Source of the DNA: Boesenbergia rotunda
Lineage: Eukaryota; Streptophyta; Magnoliopsida; Zingiberales; Zingiberaceae
Assembly: GCA_024364735.1 (NCBI GenBank)
Contig: JAGFNQ010009461.1
Span: forward strand, 186,001 to 250,000
Direction: 5' to 3'
Length of the DNA: 64,000 bases
Part shown: positions 10,265 to 22,399 of the stretch, piece after piece
How the letters are laid out: each line of letters starts with the position of its first letter
How positions within the stretch are numbered: the first letter of the stretch is position 1
Made by a program: the position numbers and the translations under genes
Notes under the pieces: generated by a model
The model's database searches: none
Seen by the model: only the letters and a program-made list of their open reading frames with translations
What the model was told of the DNA's origin: nothing

Positions 10265-13245
10265 GTGTCTTGTTTCCAGCTTGGCTCGGCTGAACTCAGC
10301 TTTATCAAGTTTTAGGAGCTGGATCATAGAGGTCTTCCACATTGTCTGAGCTACAAAAAGAAGAGAGGATCTCAGTTAACTATCATGTAGGCTCAGGTAT
10401 CATTTCTTACCAAAAGTGAATTGCAACCCAACCTCAATCCGACTCAAATTATTTAAATGTAAAGAAGGCCCAACTGGACTAACTTATTGATGTCAAACTT
10501 GAGACCAGACTAGGTTTCAGTAGTTGATACAAAGGTAGGCTCTGAATGATGGTCACCTAACTTGAGAGCCTAGGGCAAATCCATCTGCTAGCCGATCGAC
10601 CATAATGTTGGAGGAACTGGTCGGATATAAATATAATGAGATTTTCATCCCTTATTGGAGGTGGGGCATCTCATCTAAAAAGACACACTTTGGTTAGGCT
10701 TGAAAAATGAAAACCCCTGCTTTCGATTTCTTTGGATAGTAGAAATAATAGAAGACTCAGGGTGAGAGGAATATGGTATAATCGAAAAAGGATAACTATC
10801 TCACATAGCAATCGAATGGAGTTTGGTGCTAATTGCTAAAAGGGAATGTAAAAATAGCGAGAAATTTCTTAGAAGAAGCTGGGAAGTGGAAATTGAAGGC
10901 CTCTAAGAAATTGGTTTTTGAAAAAGATAATGAATTTGGTGGAGGAGGTGAGGTCAATCGAGGGCATTAGGAATGATTATCCAATGATCCATAGGGACCT
11001 CGAAGGTCAACCTAATCTAGTTTATGTCCCCACCATTGAGGTATGAGACGACGAAGGTGTACCACAATGTGGGCATGACATGAGACTTGACACGAAAAGA
11101 AGAGGGGAGTAAAGGAGAAACTAAAAGAGTTCAAAAGGAAGGAAGAAAGGTGAAGAACTTACAAAAAGGATGTGAAAGAGAACCTTAAGAAAAATCACTG
11201 AAGTCGCAATCACAAGGTGTTGGAAGAGGAAGAACACGTTCATATTTTTTCTTAGCATTTAGCCCCTATAAATCCTAAATCTCTTGAATATCAACCGCTC
11301 AATCTACTTCAAAAGGGCAGGCTAATCATCATAGCCATCTGATTAAAAAGCCAAATCACAAAATCCCAACAGTCATCAGCCGCCTCAAATAAACAAATCT
11401 CAAATGTTTGAGCCACGTGGCAATAGTATATAAACCAACATTTATGATGATGAGACAAAATTAATTGTCGAGCGAATACACTTGTTGGGTAATCTTTGTT
11501 AGGTCAAAGTTGACCTAGGTTTACTAAGCTTAGGTGAGTTTGATCTTAGGTGAGTTTGAGTTTCGATGTCTGACAATAATATTTGGATAATGTTGTGTAG
11601 GGCAAGTCAAGTGGGTCAAGGTTGACTGGAGACTTGATTAGAAAGTCCTAGTGGGATTAGGTAGACCTGGTTGGGAATTAGGTAAAGTCCAAGTGGATCA
11701 AGAAATCGCACATTGACAAAGGAAAATCCTAGTGAGACTAGGCATACCTAGTTGGTAACTAGGTAGAGTCCAAGTCATCGGGGAGATCGCACGTTGACAA
11801 AGAAAATTTCTAGTGAGACTAGACAGACCTAGTTGGGACTAGGTAAAGTCTAAGTTGGAACTTGGCATGTGAAAAGTCTAGTTGGGAACTATGCAAGGAA
11901 AAGTCTAAGTCGGTCAAATGTTTGATCGGACACTTGGTGAGGAAGTTCTAACAGGTCATGGTTGACTAGGGTTAGGCAACAAAAGCCTTCTTAATCGATT
12001 GGGTGAACGATTAAAGAGGGAGTGAATCGATTGGGTAATCAATTAGGAGAGTTATGTCACGGAAACAAAAATATATTGAATCGATTGGGTAATCAATTCA
12101 GCATTCTCTTAATCAATTAAGAAGAACCGTAATTGATTGGTTGTATTGCGCGAGGCCATAGAAAGGTGTTGAACTTCTTAATCGATTGGCTAATTGATTA
12201 AGCTTCAAAAACTAGTCGTTGAACAGCTAGATCTGACGTGGTAATCGATTGAGTAATCTATTAAGGAAACTCTAGGTTCAGGTATATAGGATTTTCACGT
12301 AGGTTTGAAATGTAACTCTTCTTCTCCTTTATCGTCATTTCGAGTGAGGCATTGGAGCATAGTGATGCTATATTTTCAAGGATCAAGAGACGATTTTGAG
12401 CTATAAGAAAGCAAGAAAAGCAAAGAGAGCTCATTGTTATAAATCTTGTAAAATTTCATTTATTATTTGACTTGTTCCTTGTGTGTTCTTCTTGTAAGCT
12501 TGTACATGACTTCTCTACATTAAGAAGGAGACTTTCATAGTAGATTATAAGAGTGAGGAGAGTGGACCCTTGGATTAGTCACCTCAAGGAAATGAATACC
12601 AAGTAAAATCAAGAGTGTTAGCTTTCCTCAAGTTTCCGTTTCTACAAATCCTCACCGAGCAAAGATCAGAGCTAATCCCCTCCCCCCCCCCTCTAGCTTG
12701 CCTACTGATCATAACAACACCATCACATGTATCATCGCACATTTATGATGTCAGACGTGCTTATTTTCAAGGTACGAGATTGTACTAAATGGCAAGTTTA
12801 TTGGGATGACAACAACCATATTAAGTTGGTTGATCGACAAACTAGGCCTTCGGTCTAGTCAGTGAGGTTGAAGCCCCCTATGACTCAACTTGAAGAAGAG
12901 ACATGTGATATGGTGGATATAGGTAGCTTCCACGTAAGATCCAAAAGTCAATCTTTTGGTTAACGTGGCAATCAAAGCCTAGGGTAGGTCAACCTAAACA
13001 ACCTACTGAGTGGGTCGTTCAAAGCCATCTACCAACTAGAAAACCCTGATCGAACACTCTAGGGGCACAATTCTCCAATCAAATACTCTCAAGGCTCTGC
13101 TCCTTTACATCATCTATCGATCAGATAACCTCGATCGGACACTCCAGGGTCAACTCCCCGATTGAATACTCTCAGGGTTCAACTCCCTTACATCATCTAC
13201 CGACTAGATAACCTCGATTAGATATTCTAGGGTCTAGCTCCCCTA
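10265..13245. repeat. Tandem duplication, copy B, split by solo LTR L
   Basis: The second copy of the 8510-10258 segment, interrupted at 11483-12716. Without the insertion its length (about 1.75 kb) equals copy A. Further sub-repeats of the CTCCAGGGGCTTAGCTCCC type continue to about 13345. Confidence 0.75.
11483..12716 (+). mobile_element. Solo LTR L (Sirevirus-like) in copy B
   Basis: Begins TGTTGGGTAATC and ends GATCATAACA, flanked by ACACT (11478-11482) and ACACC (12717-12721), a 5-base duplication with one mismatch. Copy A is uninterrupted here (about 9718), which gives the pre-insertion sequence directly. Between 11990 and 12270 it holds a cluster of AATCGATT and AATCAATT motifs, parallel to the palindrome clusters of elements J and D. 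A TATATAGG box lies at about 12280. No internal domain remains. Confidence 0.8.
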
Positions 13246-13344
13246 CCAAATACTGCAGGAGCCCAGCTTCAAGGTCGTTGGGTTGGACACTCCAGGGGCT
13301 TAGCTCCCCGATCGAATACTTTCAAGGTTCTGCTCCTTACACTG

Positions 13345-14240
13345 TCCGATTGGATCTTCCCAACTCTCTGGGCTCAACAGCCTCATTGCTCCTGGGGATA
13401 TGAACAAGCCTACAATCAAGCCCGATTGGATCTAGGAGTGGACCTCCTTTTTCCTAACCCACTATCCAATTGTTCGGGCCAAGTTTAGAAAGTTCGGTGG
13501 GACTTTAGGCTAACAGACTTATTTCTTGTGGTCCTAAGTTCCTACACACTTGGACACAAGACATCAAAATATAACGGGACTTAACTTGACTCGGTTGACT
13601 ACATCAAAATTATCCCGGATACTTACACTTTAGGTTCACAGACTAAGTTCGTAATTAATGTATTGCAGCAGTGGAATTTGTCCAGAAGCAGACAATTGAA
13701 TAGTAACGTTTGCACCAGATAAGTGAGTATAGAAGGTTAGGTCGCAATTTTGCACCTGTAGATTTGAGTATATATGTATGATGGGACTATCTGTACCTTT
13801 TAGCTTGATATGATACTTCATTAATGCGGAGCTTACAGGTGTTATAAAAAAGGTTCCGTCCCCGCGAGCATAGGTATAGTTCCTTGAAATTCAGGTCTCA
13901 TTCCCTCTACCGTGGATCTTCTATATTTTCTTACACTTTACAGAGTGACCACGTCAGGGACTCCCTCCCTAGTTTGCCTATTGGCATTCTCTTTCCCTCT
14001 TCCTCCCTGTGACCTGGTAGGGTTTCCCTTGTTTGGGGTCTTTTTCTGGTCAACTGTAGAGCCAACTTACTGATGATCCAATTTCATTGATTTCAGACAT
14101 GATCAGTTGAAGTTTGTCGAAGTTGGTAAGATTGTTGAACAACATGAAATGCAGTGCTCAGTTATTATAAGATTGTTGAAGTTGGTAGTAAGCTTCATAC
14201 AAGAAGAGGTAGTGTTGGATGAATTGCATGCTTTGATTCT
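13345..14240. other. Gene-poor stretch downstream of the fucosidase gene
   Basis: No gene, element end or repeat was recognised here. The part nearest 14240 lies directly after the fucosidase stop codon and should include its 3' untranslated region and polyadenylation signals; these were not pinpointed. Confidence 0.4.
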
Positions 14241-15857
14241 TTAATTGAAATCCCCTGCAGGGCTGTCAACTGAGGGGTCGTAATGCAGGCCCATGGCTGA
14301 CAGCAGCGGAGTCCCACGCGACTTGGTGATCCGAATCTTCACCCGCGCCGCCGTCACCGACCTCGTAAGCCGGTGGAGCCGCTTGTGCCCCACCGTCGTC
14401 CCTTTGGCCACCAGCTCCTCGTCGGCGTACACCTCGTGCTTCATGATCCTCTGTCCCAACTCGATCACTTCTTGGATCCTCACCACGTTGAAGCTCGTTT
14501 TGGCCTCCGGCAGCGCGAGCTCGATCCAGTGCCCGTCCTCCTGGTCGCTTCCGTCGGCAGCCCAGAAGGTCTGATCGTCGGAGTCGAGCACGTTGGCGGC
14601 TGCGAAGCCGCCTCCCGGACCGCCCCTCTCGCTGCTGGCCGTCGCCGCGCTTCCCGTCGCGAGGTCGGTTGAGAAAATGCGAGTGATCGCCGCGCGAAAG
14701 TCCGTCAGCCGCTTCGCGTCGTCGCCGGAGACAAGTCCGGTGGAGTTCGGGGGTACGTTCAGCAGCAAAACGCAGTTACGCCCCACCGAACTGTAGTAGA
14801 TCTCCAAGAGCTGGCTCACCGATTTGGCCGTCTCGTTCTTGTGCCAGAACCACCCTGGCCGGATCGACACGTCACACTCCGCCGGCACCCAGTCCGTGCC
14901 GTACGGATCGCCGGTCTTCAAGTACCTGCTTCCGGCGATTCAACAATAAGCCCGAATTTATAGGAAACAAAACAAATGCGATCGATCGTCTTCACCTTAC
15001 GAGACTCGCATCTCCGATCCTGAGTTCGGTCCGATTGACGGTGGACCAGCAGGGGTCTCCGGCGCCTCCCGTCTCGTCTCCGACCCAGCGTACGTCGGGC
15101 CCTGCGTCGGAGAAGATATTGATGGAGCTCTGCAGCTGCTTCACCGTCTCGAACCAGTCCCGGAAGTAGTAGTTCATCCGAGTCGCATCCGCCCCCTTGG
15201 CGCCGTCGAACCATATCTCCGACACGTTCCCGTATCTGCATTAACCCCCAAACTACCATTTAATTATTACCGATTATATTCGCATTTATTTGAATTCTCA
15301 CGGCTAGCTAGCGATTCTGACTCGGTGAGCAATTCATGGAGTTGGGCCAAGTAAAACTCGTTGTACTCTGTTTCCCTTCCGTAGGTCTTCTCGTGGCGAT
15401 CCCACGGCGAGAGGTACAGCCCGACGTCGATTCCTCGGGACCTGGCGGCCTCGACGAATTCCCCGACGACGTCTCCCTTGCCTCCCTTCCACGGGCTCTT
15501 CTTCACCGAGTGATCGGTGTACCGCGACGGCCACAGGCAGAAGCCATCGTGGTGCTTCGCGGTGAGTATGACCAGCGAGGCGCCGGCCGCCTCCGCGGCG
15601 TCCATCCACTGGTCGGCATTCAAGTCGTCCGGGTCGAAGAGCGAGGGGCTCTCGTCGCCGGTGCCCCACTCGGTGTCGGAGAAGGTGTTCACGCCGAAGT
15701 GGAAGAACATGATGACCTCCCGGCGTTGCCACTGGAGCTGCGACGCCGACGGGATGGGCAGCACCGGAAGCGGAGCCGGCGTGGCGGAGTCGGAGAGGCT
15801 GAGATGGCACAGGTGAAGCAAGGCCGTGATCCATAACCACGAGCTGCGCCTCGCCAT
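14241..15857 (-). CDS. Alpha-L-fucosidase, GH29, three exons
   Basis: Exons on the minus strand: 15857-15322, 15235-14996 and 14925-14241, with GT-AG introns of 86 and 70 bases; the joined frame encodes 486 residues. The protein is expected to remove terminal alpha-L-fucose from cell-wall xyloglucan or glycans in the apoplast. Residues 1-24 form a signal peptide (hydrophobic LWITALLHLCHLSL). GH29 landmarks follow in order: FFHFGVNTF at 51-59, AKHHDGFCLWPS at 100-111, LYLSPWDRHE at 147-156, and IWFDGA at 186-191, whose Asp189 matches the family's catalytic nucleophile. Exon 3 contains VPAECDVSIRPGWFWH and ends in a beta-sandwich-like domain. Length and order match plant FUC1-type enzymes. The intron-2 donor was chosen as AAG|GTGAAG because it alone keeps the frame into YLKTGDPYG. 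No disabling change was seen. Confidence 0.93.
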
Positions 15858-15903
15858 GGCCTCTGCTTCCCGCTAGATGGATGGATGGCAAGATCAGAGC
15901 TGA

Positions 15904-15909
15904 TTTATA
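15904..15909 (-). promoter_or_regulatory. Probable TATA box of the fucosidase gene
   Basis: On the minus strand the sequence reads CTATAAATCAG about 47 bases before the start codon at 15857. This would imply a short 5' leader of some 15-25 bases. No other promoter element was assigned. Confidence 0.45.
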
Positions 15910-16880
15910 GAAAATAAAAAATTAAAATAATTGCTTTCTTTATTTACTTATTTATACAAAATATGCAGGTAATATATAGAAAATATAGTAATAAATATAA
16001 TGATAATAATTATGGTATATAATTATACAATAAATCTTTATCAATTAGAATCAATTTATGATCATTATTTTTTTCATTATTACTTGACAAACTCAATAGG
16101 CTAAATAGGTACAATGTTATAACATGCTTAGTATGAAAAAATAGTTTTACATTAAGATGTTGTGTATGATAGCAAAGTGATTATTAGGTATTGTTAACAA
16201 ATAAGTATGTTGTGTATGATAGCAAATGAATAAAGAGAGAGCAATTTTTTTTCCTCACTTGAAAAAACCACTGATTCCTCCTTAATTGCTATTGTAAAAT
16301 AAGATGCTTATTTATACAAAATATGATATCCAATCTCAGTTATTATAAAAATAATAATTATGATTGTATTGTAATTGCAATATCAAATATGATAAATCTT
16401 AATCGATTGAAATTAACTTGTGATCATTATCATACACTGTTAGTTTTCATTATCCGATAGGGGTTGGCATATCTGCATGTTCATCAAAAGTCATCATCTT
16501 GACGACAGGCCAAACTAATATTCCACAGCCATCACTTGTAATTAGCGTCATTAATTTACATGGGATCTGTTTGTTCCCTTAAATAATTTAATTGGATTAA
16601 ATTAAAATTTTATCATTCAATTTTAATACGAGTCTAGACTGGCCAATTTGTATGGGCCCGTGCCTTGCATGGATCGTTGCCCGTGGTGGGTTCGGATTGG
16701 ACGTGGATTGAAAGGGAAAAAAAAATACTCTTCTAAGATTTAAAACTAAAGTTAAAAAAAAAATACTCTTCTAAGATTTGTATCGTCCGTCTCTCCGTTA
16801 AATACAAATAATTAAATCATGGACCTTTTGTCATGTACATATTAAATATGTCAACTCGCGAGACATTTAAAGTTTAATCA
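15910..16880. other. AT-rich intergenic stretch upstream of fucosidase
   Basis: No gene was found. A GTTGTGTATGATAGCAAA segment occurs twice (about 16159 and 16209), as does an AAAATACTCTTCTAAGATTT segment (about 16722 and 16760). Otherwise low complexity. Confidence 0.5.
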
Positions 16881-17063
16881 TGGTGGGAAAATGATAATTC
16901 GTTGGTCTCCAGTATTCCAATTAATTCGTAGATGAATATGTAGGAGGTAAATTATAGAAGTAATTAGTCCGGAACTAATATGTGAAAGGACGGGTATATT
17001 AATTTTACTAAATTTTAACTCTCATATTTTAAGATGATAATATTCACGTATTAATATTCATCT
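16881..17063 (-). repeat. Dispersed repeat family X, copy 1
   Basis: Aligns by eye with family X copies at 60255-60445, 61026-61215, 63415-63600 and 51677-53015. Diagnostic blocks are GGAGGTAAAT, TAGTCCGGA and AAATTTTAACTCTCA followed by GATGATAATA. An approximate direct repeat containing GTTTAATCATG flanks it (about 16872 and 17088). Class unknown. Confidence 0.55.
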
Positions 17064-17111
17064 GTCCATCTCATAGAGACTCTTGTTTAATCATGAACCA
17101 CGTGGATAATC

Positions 17112-17400
17112 AACCAAAATATATGAGGTTTGACTAATGAAAAATGATAGAGAGAATGAAAATAGGAGAGTGAAAAGCATAGTGAATGACGTGACAGTTT
17201 GTATATAGCAATTTCCGACGGGTTCACCGTGCCCCCAGGGTATAGTTTGATTCAGACGGTAGCCGAAGATCACCGATGATGTCTAAGCGATAATCAAACG
17301 TATGCATATAAAGTATCACGTCATTAACTATATTTTTTACTCTCATATTTTCACTCTCTCTGTCATTACCCTTGACCAATATATCTAAACCTCTCTCTAT
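17112..17400. mobile_element. Probable fold-back MITE
   Basis: The left arm (from about 17112, GAGGTTTGACTAATGA then AGAGAGAATGAAAATAGGAG to a TGACGTGA end at about 17192) is the imperfect inverse of the right arm (from TCACGTCATTAAC at about 17318 to about 17394). The long inverted repeats enclose a single-copy centre with no coding sequence. The right end is followed by a 43-base tandem duplication (TCATTACCCTTGACCAATAT twice). No clear target-site duplication was found. Confidence 0.55.
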
Positions 17401-17439
17401 CATTACCCTTGACCAATATATCTAAACCTCTTTGTTTTA

Positions 17440-18325
17440 TACAATAAGTTAGTTGTTGTTTTTTTTCTTTTTGAATTTCTTCATTTTTTGTTTCCATTAA
17501 ATTAGAGCGTGTTTTGTATAACTGACAAAAAAAAGGTTAGGACAGAAAAATGTGTCACGGATAAATGGGAGATTTTAGATTATTTTCTTTACGCGAAAAT
17601 ATTTTAAAAGGAATTTTTTTCTAAAGAACCGTTTAAAAAAAAGTCAAAACTAATCCAGTCAAAATCTGTCAGGGAAAAAAACTAATTAATTCCTTAATGA
17701 CGGACTAGTGACTTTGCTTTTCCACAATGTCTCATGATTAATGAGCGATGATAACCTAAAAGATCGGGACATATGGGCCGGGTCCCACCCAAAAAAAACG
17801 AAGGATTGAAGCTTAAAAAAATTTCTAAAATAATTAAATCACGTAGATAGTTTCAAAATTATTAAATTATATATTTAGTTTCGATTTGACTCCTAATTAA
17901 TCGTTTGATGAAAAATATCAATCGATTAACATTTTTTACCGGTCGAATCGATATCTTATTATCTTCTAAATTTTGAAATTTAAGTAAATAGTCGGCTATT
18001 GGATTACCTTTTAATAAAGTCGATTTTAGATAAAATCGATTAATAGATAAACGATCTCAGATTGATATGAAACTAACTTTTATGTGTTCGTTCAATTTTC
18101 CTGATTATATTTATGTCTTAAATGTTAATTTAAATAATTATATAGAGAGTAGTAAATTTTTAAACACAAAATTAATTTTCAAAAAATTTAATTCGCCATG
18201 AAAAAATCAACATTATCAATATATTAATATAAATTTATATATTTTTGAGGGCATAATATAATCGAGAAAATTATATAAACATATAAAATTTAATTTTATA
18301 TCAATTCGAAATTCTTTAATCTATC
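17440..18325. other. AT-rich stretch before the nest
   Basis: Intergenic AT-rich sequence; no gene, repeat unit or element end was recognised up to the TSD (ATC) of element A at 18323-18325. Confidence 0.5.
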
Positions 18326-18354
18326 CACAATAAAAAAAATCGGGATTAACGATG

Positions 18355-18550
18355 GATTTTTTAATTGTCCGTCGCTATTAGCAACCGATGAATTAATTTC
18401 ATCACTAATTTTAGAATCCAGGTCAAATACCCTAAATTAGTGATGGAATAGGTCAATATCGTCACTAATAGTGACGAACAATTAAGAATCCGTCGCTAAT
18501 AGCGATGGACAATTAAAAATCTGTCATTATTAGCGACGGACAAGTCATTT
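18355..18550. repeat. Left subterminal repeats of element A
   Basis: Several copies of CCGTCGCTAATAGCGATGG-type sequence in direct and inverted form (about 18370, 18398, 18490, 18530). In CACTA elements such subterminal repeats are the binding sites of the TnpA-type protein. Confidence 0.7.
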
Positions 18551-18572
18551 CCGTCATTATTTTAGAGTTAAG

Positions 18573-18680
18573 TTGGACCTCCCCTCTCTCCCCCGTCGTT
18601 GCACGTTCAGAAGACTTCCCACCATCATCCCCGGCGTTTCCGTCATCCCCGACGTCTCCTCCTCTGGCAAACCCCTCCTC
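18573..18680 (+). other. Probable 5' leader exon of element A
   Basis: A CT-rich, GC-rich segment follows the subterminal repeats. CACAG|GTACGC at about 18687-18697 is a plausible donor site. Its position and orientation fit a plus-strand transcript running towards the coding remnants at 48.4 kb. Inference only; the frames read here are short and overlap, so none is called as a gene. Confidence 0.35.
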
Positions 18681-20484
18681 CGGTCACAGGTACGCAACGC
18701 TTTAAGTTTATCCCTCCTCCGGCGTCTCCTGCATCCGCGCACGGCCTCCAGCGGGTGCCGAGCGTAGCTGGCGTCGCCAGTCGTCGGCCGCCAGCCAAGC
18801 TACTGGGAGGTGAGTTTTGTTAGGATGTATACTAAAAGCCTTACTTTTATATAAACATCTACATTTTGAGATGAGAATCACATGATCATTGTTTGCATAT
18901 ATATTGGTTATTTATGTGAATATTGTCTAATACTTTACATTGTAGATAACATGGTGTGTGGTGTCACACAGAAGATCATGTTATCAGTCCCTTGTAAAGT
19001 ATAAGTAGAGGCTCACAACGGAGATGGATTTGGACAAACCATCGGGATGGTTGTAATGTAATTTGGTATTGGTTTATCTTGACCATAGAATTACACTAGT
19101 GCATTTTATGTGTATAGAGCAAGACCGATATGAGGCGATTCAATTTATACTGACTTTATAATTGAATCATACCTCAGATATTATGGAGTACATGCTCTTA
19201 ATCCCGATATAATAACGGGCACATGTACTAATATTTATTTCTTTGATTTATCAATGGGCGAGATTTATTGATTAAATCGATAAGCCCGGTAAGTTGGGAA
19301 ATAATATTATTTACATGGTGTGTCGTTGATTATAGAAGGAAGTCGTGTCCTGGTGAGTCGGGTTGATGATGTCCCCTTGAGGAGCTCATAAAGTTCATCA
19401 TGTTAAATCTTGCAGGTGGACTTGGTCCAACATGAAGATAAGGTTGAGTGGTACTACTCAAGTAGTTAGATGTTAATAAATTAAATTGTCAGTAATTTAA
19501 TTAATTAATGGACATTCAATATCTTAAACACGGGGAGTTCTTGTACTCATAATAGGTGCATGGAGCTCATATTTAAATATGGGGGTTGGTGAGGTAGATC
19601 AATGGTGATCCTCTAGTGGAATGGATCATCATTAATGGATCGGACTTTGATCCATTGGGTGGCCAAGATTCAACTCCTCCTCATGGTCTCTATTGTAGCC
19701 CATGGAGTCATGAGACCAAGGCATACCATCCAATACAACCCTAAGCCTCTCTAATCTTTTCTCTCCTCCTCTCTCTCTCCTAGGATTCCAAGTGGCATGG
19801 CGGGCGGCTAAGGGTGAGCAAGGGAGGTGGCGCAAGGGCTAGGGAAGGGAGAAACTCATCACTTCTTCCTCTTCTCTTCACCCTTCTCCTCTCTTCTTCC
19901 CTAAGGGGCTCGGCAACACTTGGAAAAGGAAGAGGCGAGCGCCACCTTAGCTCAAAGGTGGCCGGCGGTGAGCAAGGGAAAGGATTAGGCTTCGACGGTT
20001 AGGGTTTCTAGGAAGAAGAAGTGTTCTTCTTCTTCATCATCATCTTCTAGCTCTTCCTCTTCACCTCTCGACGTCGAAGCAAGCAAACAATGGAGGCTTT
20101 TCCTCCTTTTGCCCGATAGTGGAAGCAACCGAAGCCTTAGGGTTTCAGCGCAAGGAAGAAGAAGAGAGAAGGTGAAGTTGTGGTGGTTTTGGTGGCTTCG
20201 GTTCTTGGAGGATCGTCGCACACACGACGTCTAAGAAGGGGATAGGTCATACAGTGGAAGATCGCGAGGTAAAGGAGAAGGTATATCTTCTCTCATGGTT
20301 CCATTGATCTTACTATTATTTCATGTTGATAATTAATTGCATGTTGATTATTGTTTAATTAATTATTAATTAATTATCTTAGGCCCCGATGATAAACACA
20401 AAAATCGGCGATCCACTTATCGTCTATTCCGCGGCTAATCGTTGAACGAGATTTATTGCTAGAACAACACACACTACAAGAAAA

Positions 20485-21060
20485 AATGCTTTTAATGACA
20501 TTGAAAAGTGTCATCATATATTACTTATACTGACATTTTTGATATAGTGACATTAAGTTAAAATGTCCTCTATAGTGATGTCGTCTAAAGTCTTATCACT
20601 TATGACAATTCTTAATGTCACTATAAAATAAAAATAGTGACAACACTAATAGCATGAATAATTGTTATAGTGACAAAAAATAATGTCACTATAAGATTTG
20701 TAATGACATTTATACATGTTGTTTGTAATGACATTTATACATGTTGTTTTATTATAGTAATGATGACAAATTTATATGTCCTTTAAAATTATTTATCAAG
20801 ACAATTATAAGTGTCTTGAATTGTATTTATAGTGATAATAAAAAATGTCACTAATGATGGTTTACAAAGTAAATTTAAAATGTCTCGTTATGTAATTTAT
20901 AGTGATACATATAAATGTTTGTTATATTAGTCTATAAAGACATTTAAAATTATCATTAATAGTTATTTATTATGACATTTTGAAATGTCTTCATATGAGT
21001 TTTACAATGATATTTTTATCTACATGATTTGGTATTCTATTATGACATAAAAAATATCAT
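20485..21060. repeat. Left subterminal repeats of element C
   Basis: About two dozen short GACATTT, TGTCACTATA and AATGTC motifs alternate in orientation. Such arrays are the expected TnpA-type binding sites of CACTA elements. Confidence 0.8.
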
Positions 21061-21912
21061 ATATTAATAAATATCTAACCCATTTTCAATATTTTCATGA
21101 TATAAATACTTACGCATATAACTAATTAACATAAACACAAATCAAAATTTTTAATTGAAATTAAAGTGCTAATCAATAATTACCAATTTTTTGCAATACA
21201 AGACTGTCAAATTGATCACCTCAAAAAATATCTATGCACTAATTACAATCACAAATGTACCCAATGTATTTAGTTTAAGAACTAACAAAAAATTAAGTCC
21301 ATCCTAAAGTAAAACATAACCAAACTTCCAAACTTTGCTGCATCTTCAATCTTCAACCATCACATCTTAAACAAAATCCAATATTCTTATCACCTAAAAA
21401 AAATCATATATTAATTAGTTTATGTAAATGAAATAAAATTAAAGAAGTATATAAAAAAAATGTATATAATCTAGATCTAGATTTTTTTCACAAGCAAAGT
21501 TAACTCTTTGGTATATTAGAGACGAACTCATAATTTTATTATACTAGCTAAACAAAACAAAACAAAAGAAGTATATGCTTTGGCAGAAGAAGAGTAAAGT
21601 GTATCAAATATATACACATTAGAATTGGATGATATTGTTGCCTATCCATGAATGAAGTGATCTGAAATGAACTTATATAATATCCCAAGGAACACAAGAT
21701 TTAAAAGAATAAAATTAAGAAAATATTGATAAAACAAAGGAAAATAATCAAATATTCAAATATAAAACTACAAGCAGCAGTGAGATTGGAAAGAATACAA
21801 CACACCATCAGATAAGAACAATGCATATAGCAACATCTATAAATAAATGATTATTTAAGCTTTGAATTACACAATCAAAAGAATTATATATAGTAACAAT
21901 TTCCAATTGTAC

Positions 21913-22398
21913 ATGTTGAGGGCACTTGAAAGGTTTGCATGTGGGTCCAATCATTTGTTTAACACATGTTAAATGATAACCTTCTCGACAACCAACAACT
22001 GTGCAGCGTATTTCATCTCCAGGAAAGATAGGCCTATTACATATCCGACAATCAACCTGTAAAAGCCCACATGCATAAGTCTGCTATATGCCTAGAAACA
22101 AAGTGATCAAAAATCCAGATGCAGATAGAAGACAATCTAGTTGCTCTGAAAAACCATAGTCAAATATACAATGTTTTTAGAATTTTTTTGTTATGATTAT
22201 TATAAGAACAACCTGCTATTGAAATCATATTATCAGTGCTGAAAACTTGCTAAATAGTATCAATAATGTAATACTGCAAGCCAATAATTTGCATACCTGA
22301 AAGATTAACTCTTTAGTTTGCTCCAAATAAGCATCAAGTACTGTTTCCTCTGGCATTGAGAAGATACAAGATGCCTCAAGATTTATGCTAGAACTCAT
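21913..22398 (-). pseudogene. Captured ASHR3-like PHD-finger exons in element C
   Basis: Two minus-strand exons, 22398-22297 and 22056-21913, join in phase 0 across a GT-AG intron. The first encodes 34 residues from an ATG and ends ETVLDAYLEQTKELIFQ. The second encodes 48 residues starting VDCRICNRPIFPGDEI, then GCREGYHLTCVK and ending CKPFKCPQH at a good GT donor. Cysteine and histidine spacing (C-X2-C, C-X4-C-X4-H-X2-C, then C-X2-H) matches the zinc finger of plant ASHR3-type SET-domain histone methyltransferases. The SET domain is absent, so this is a fragment. Its place inside a CACTA element suggests gene capture (Pack-CACTA). The first exon's match to ASHR3 is less certain than the second's. 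Confidence 0.62.
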
Positions 22399-22399
22399 A

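Noticed and set aside
15334..15891. Arg-rich frames overlapping fucosidase exon 1 on both strands
   Set aside because: Shadows of a GC-rich exon; the GH29 frame has catalytic motifs and splice sites.
18573..18823. Short GC-rich coding frames at 18.6-18.8 kb
   Set aside because: Three overlapping frames, none with a motif; better read as a leader exon of element A, cut by LTR B.
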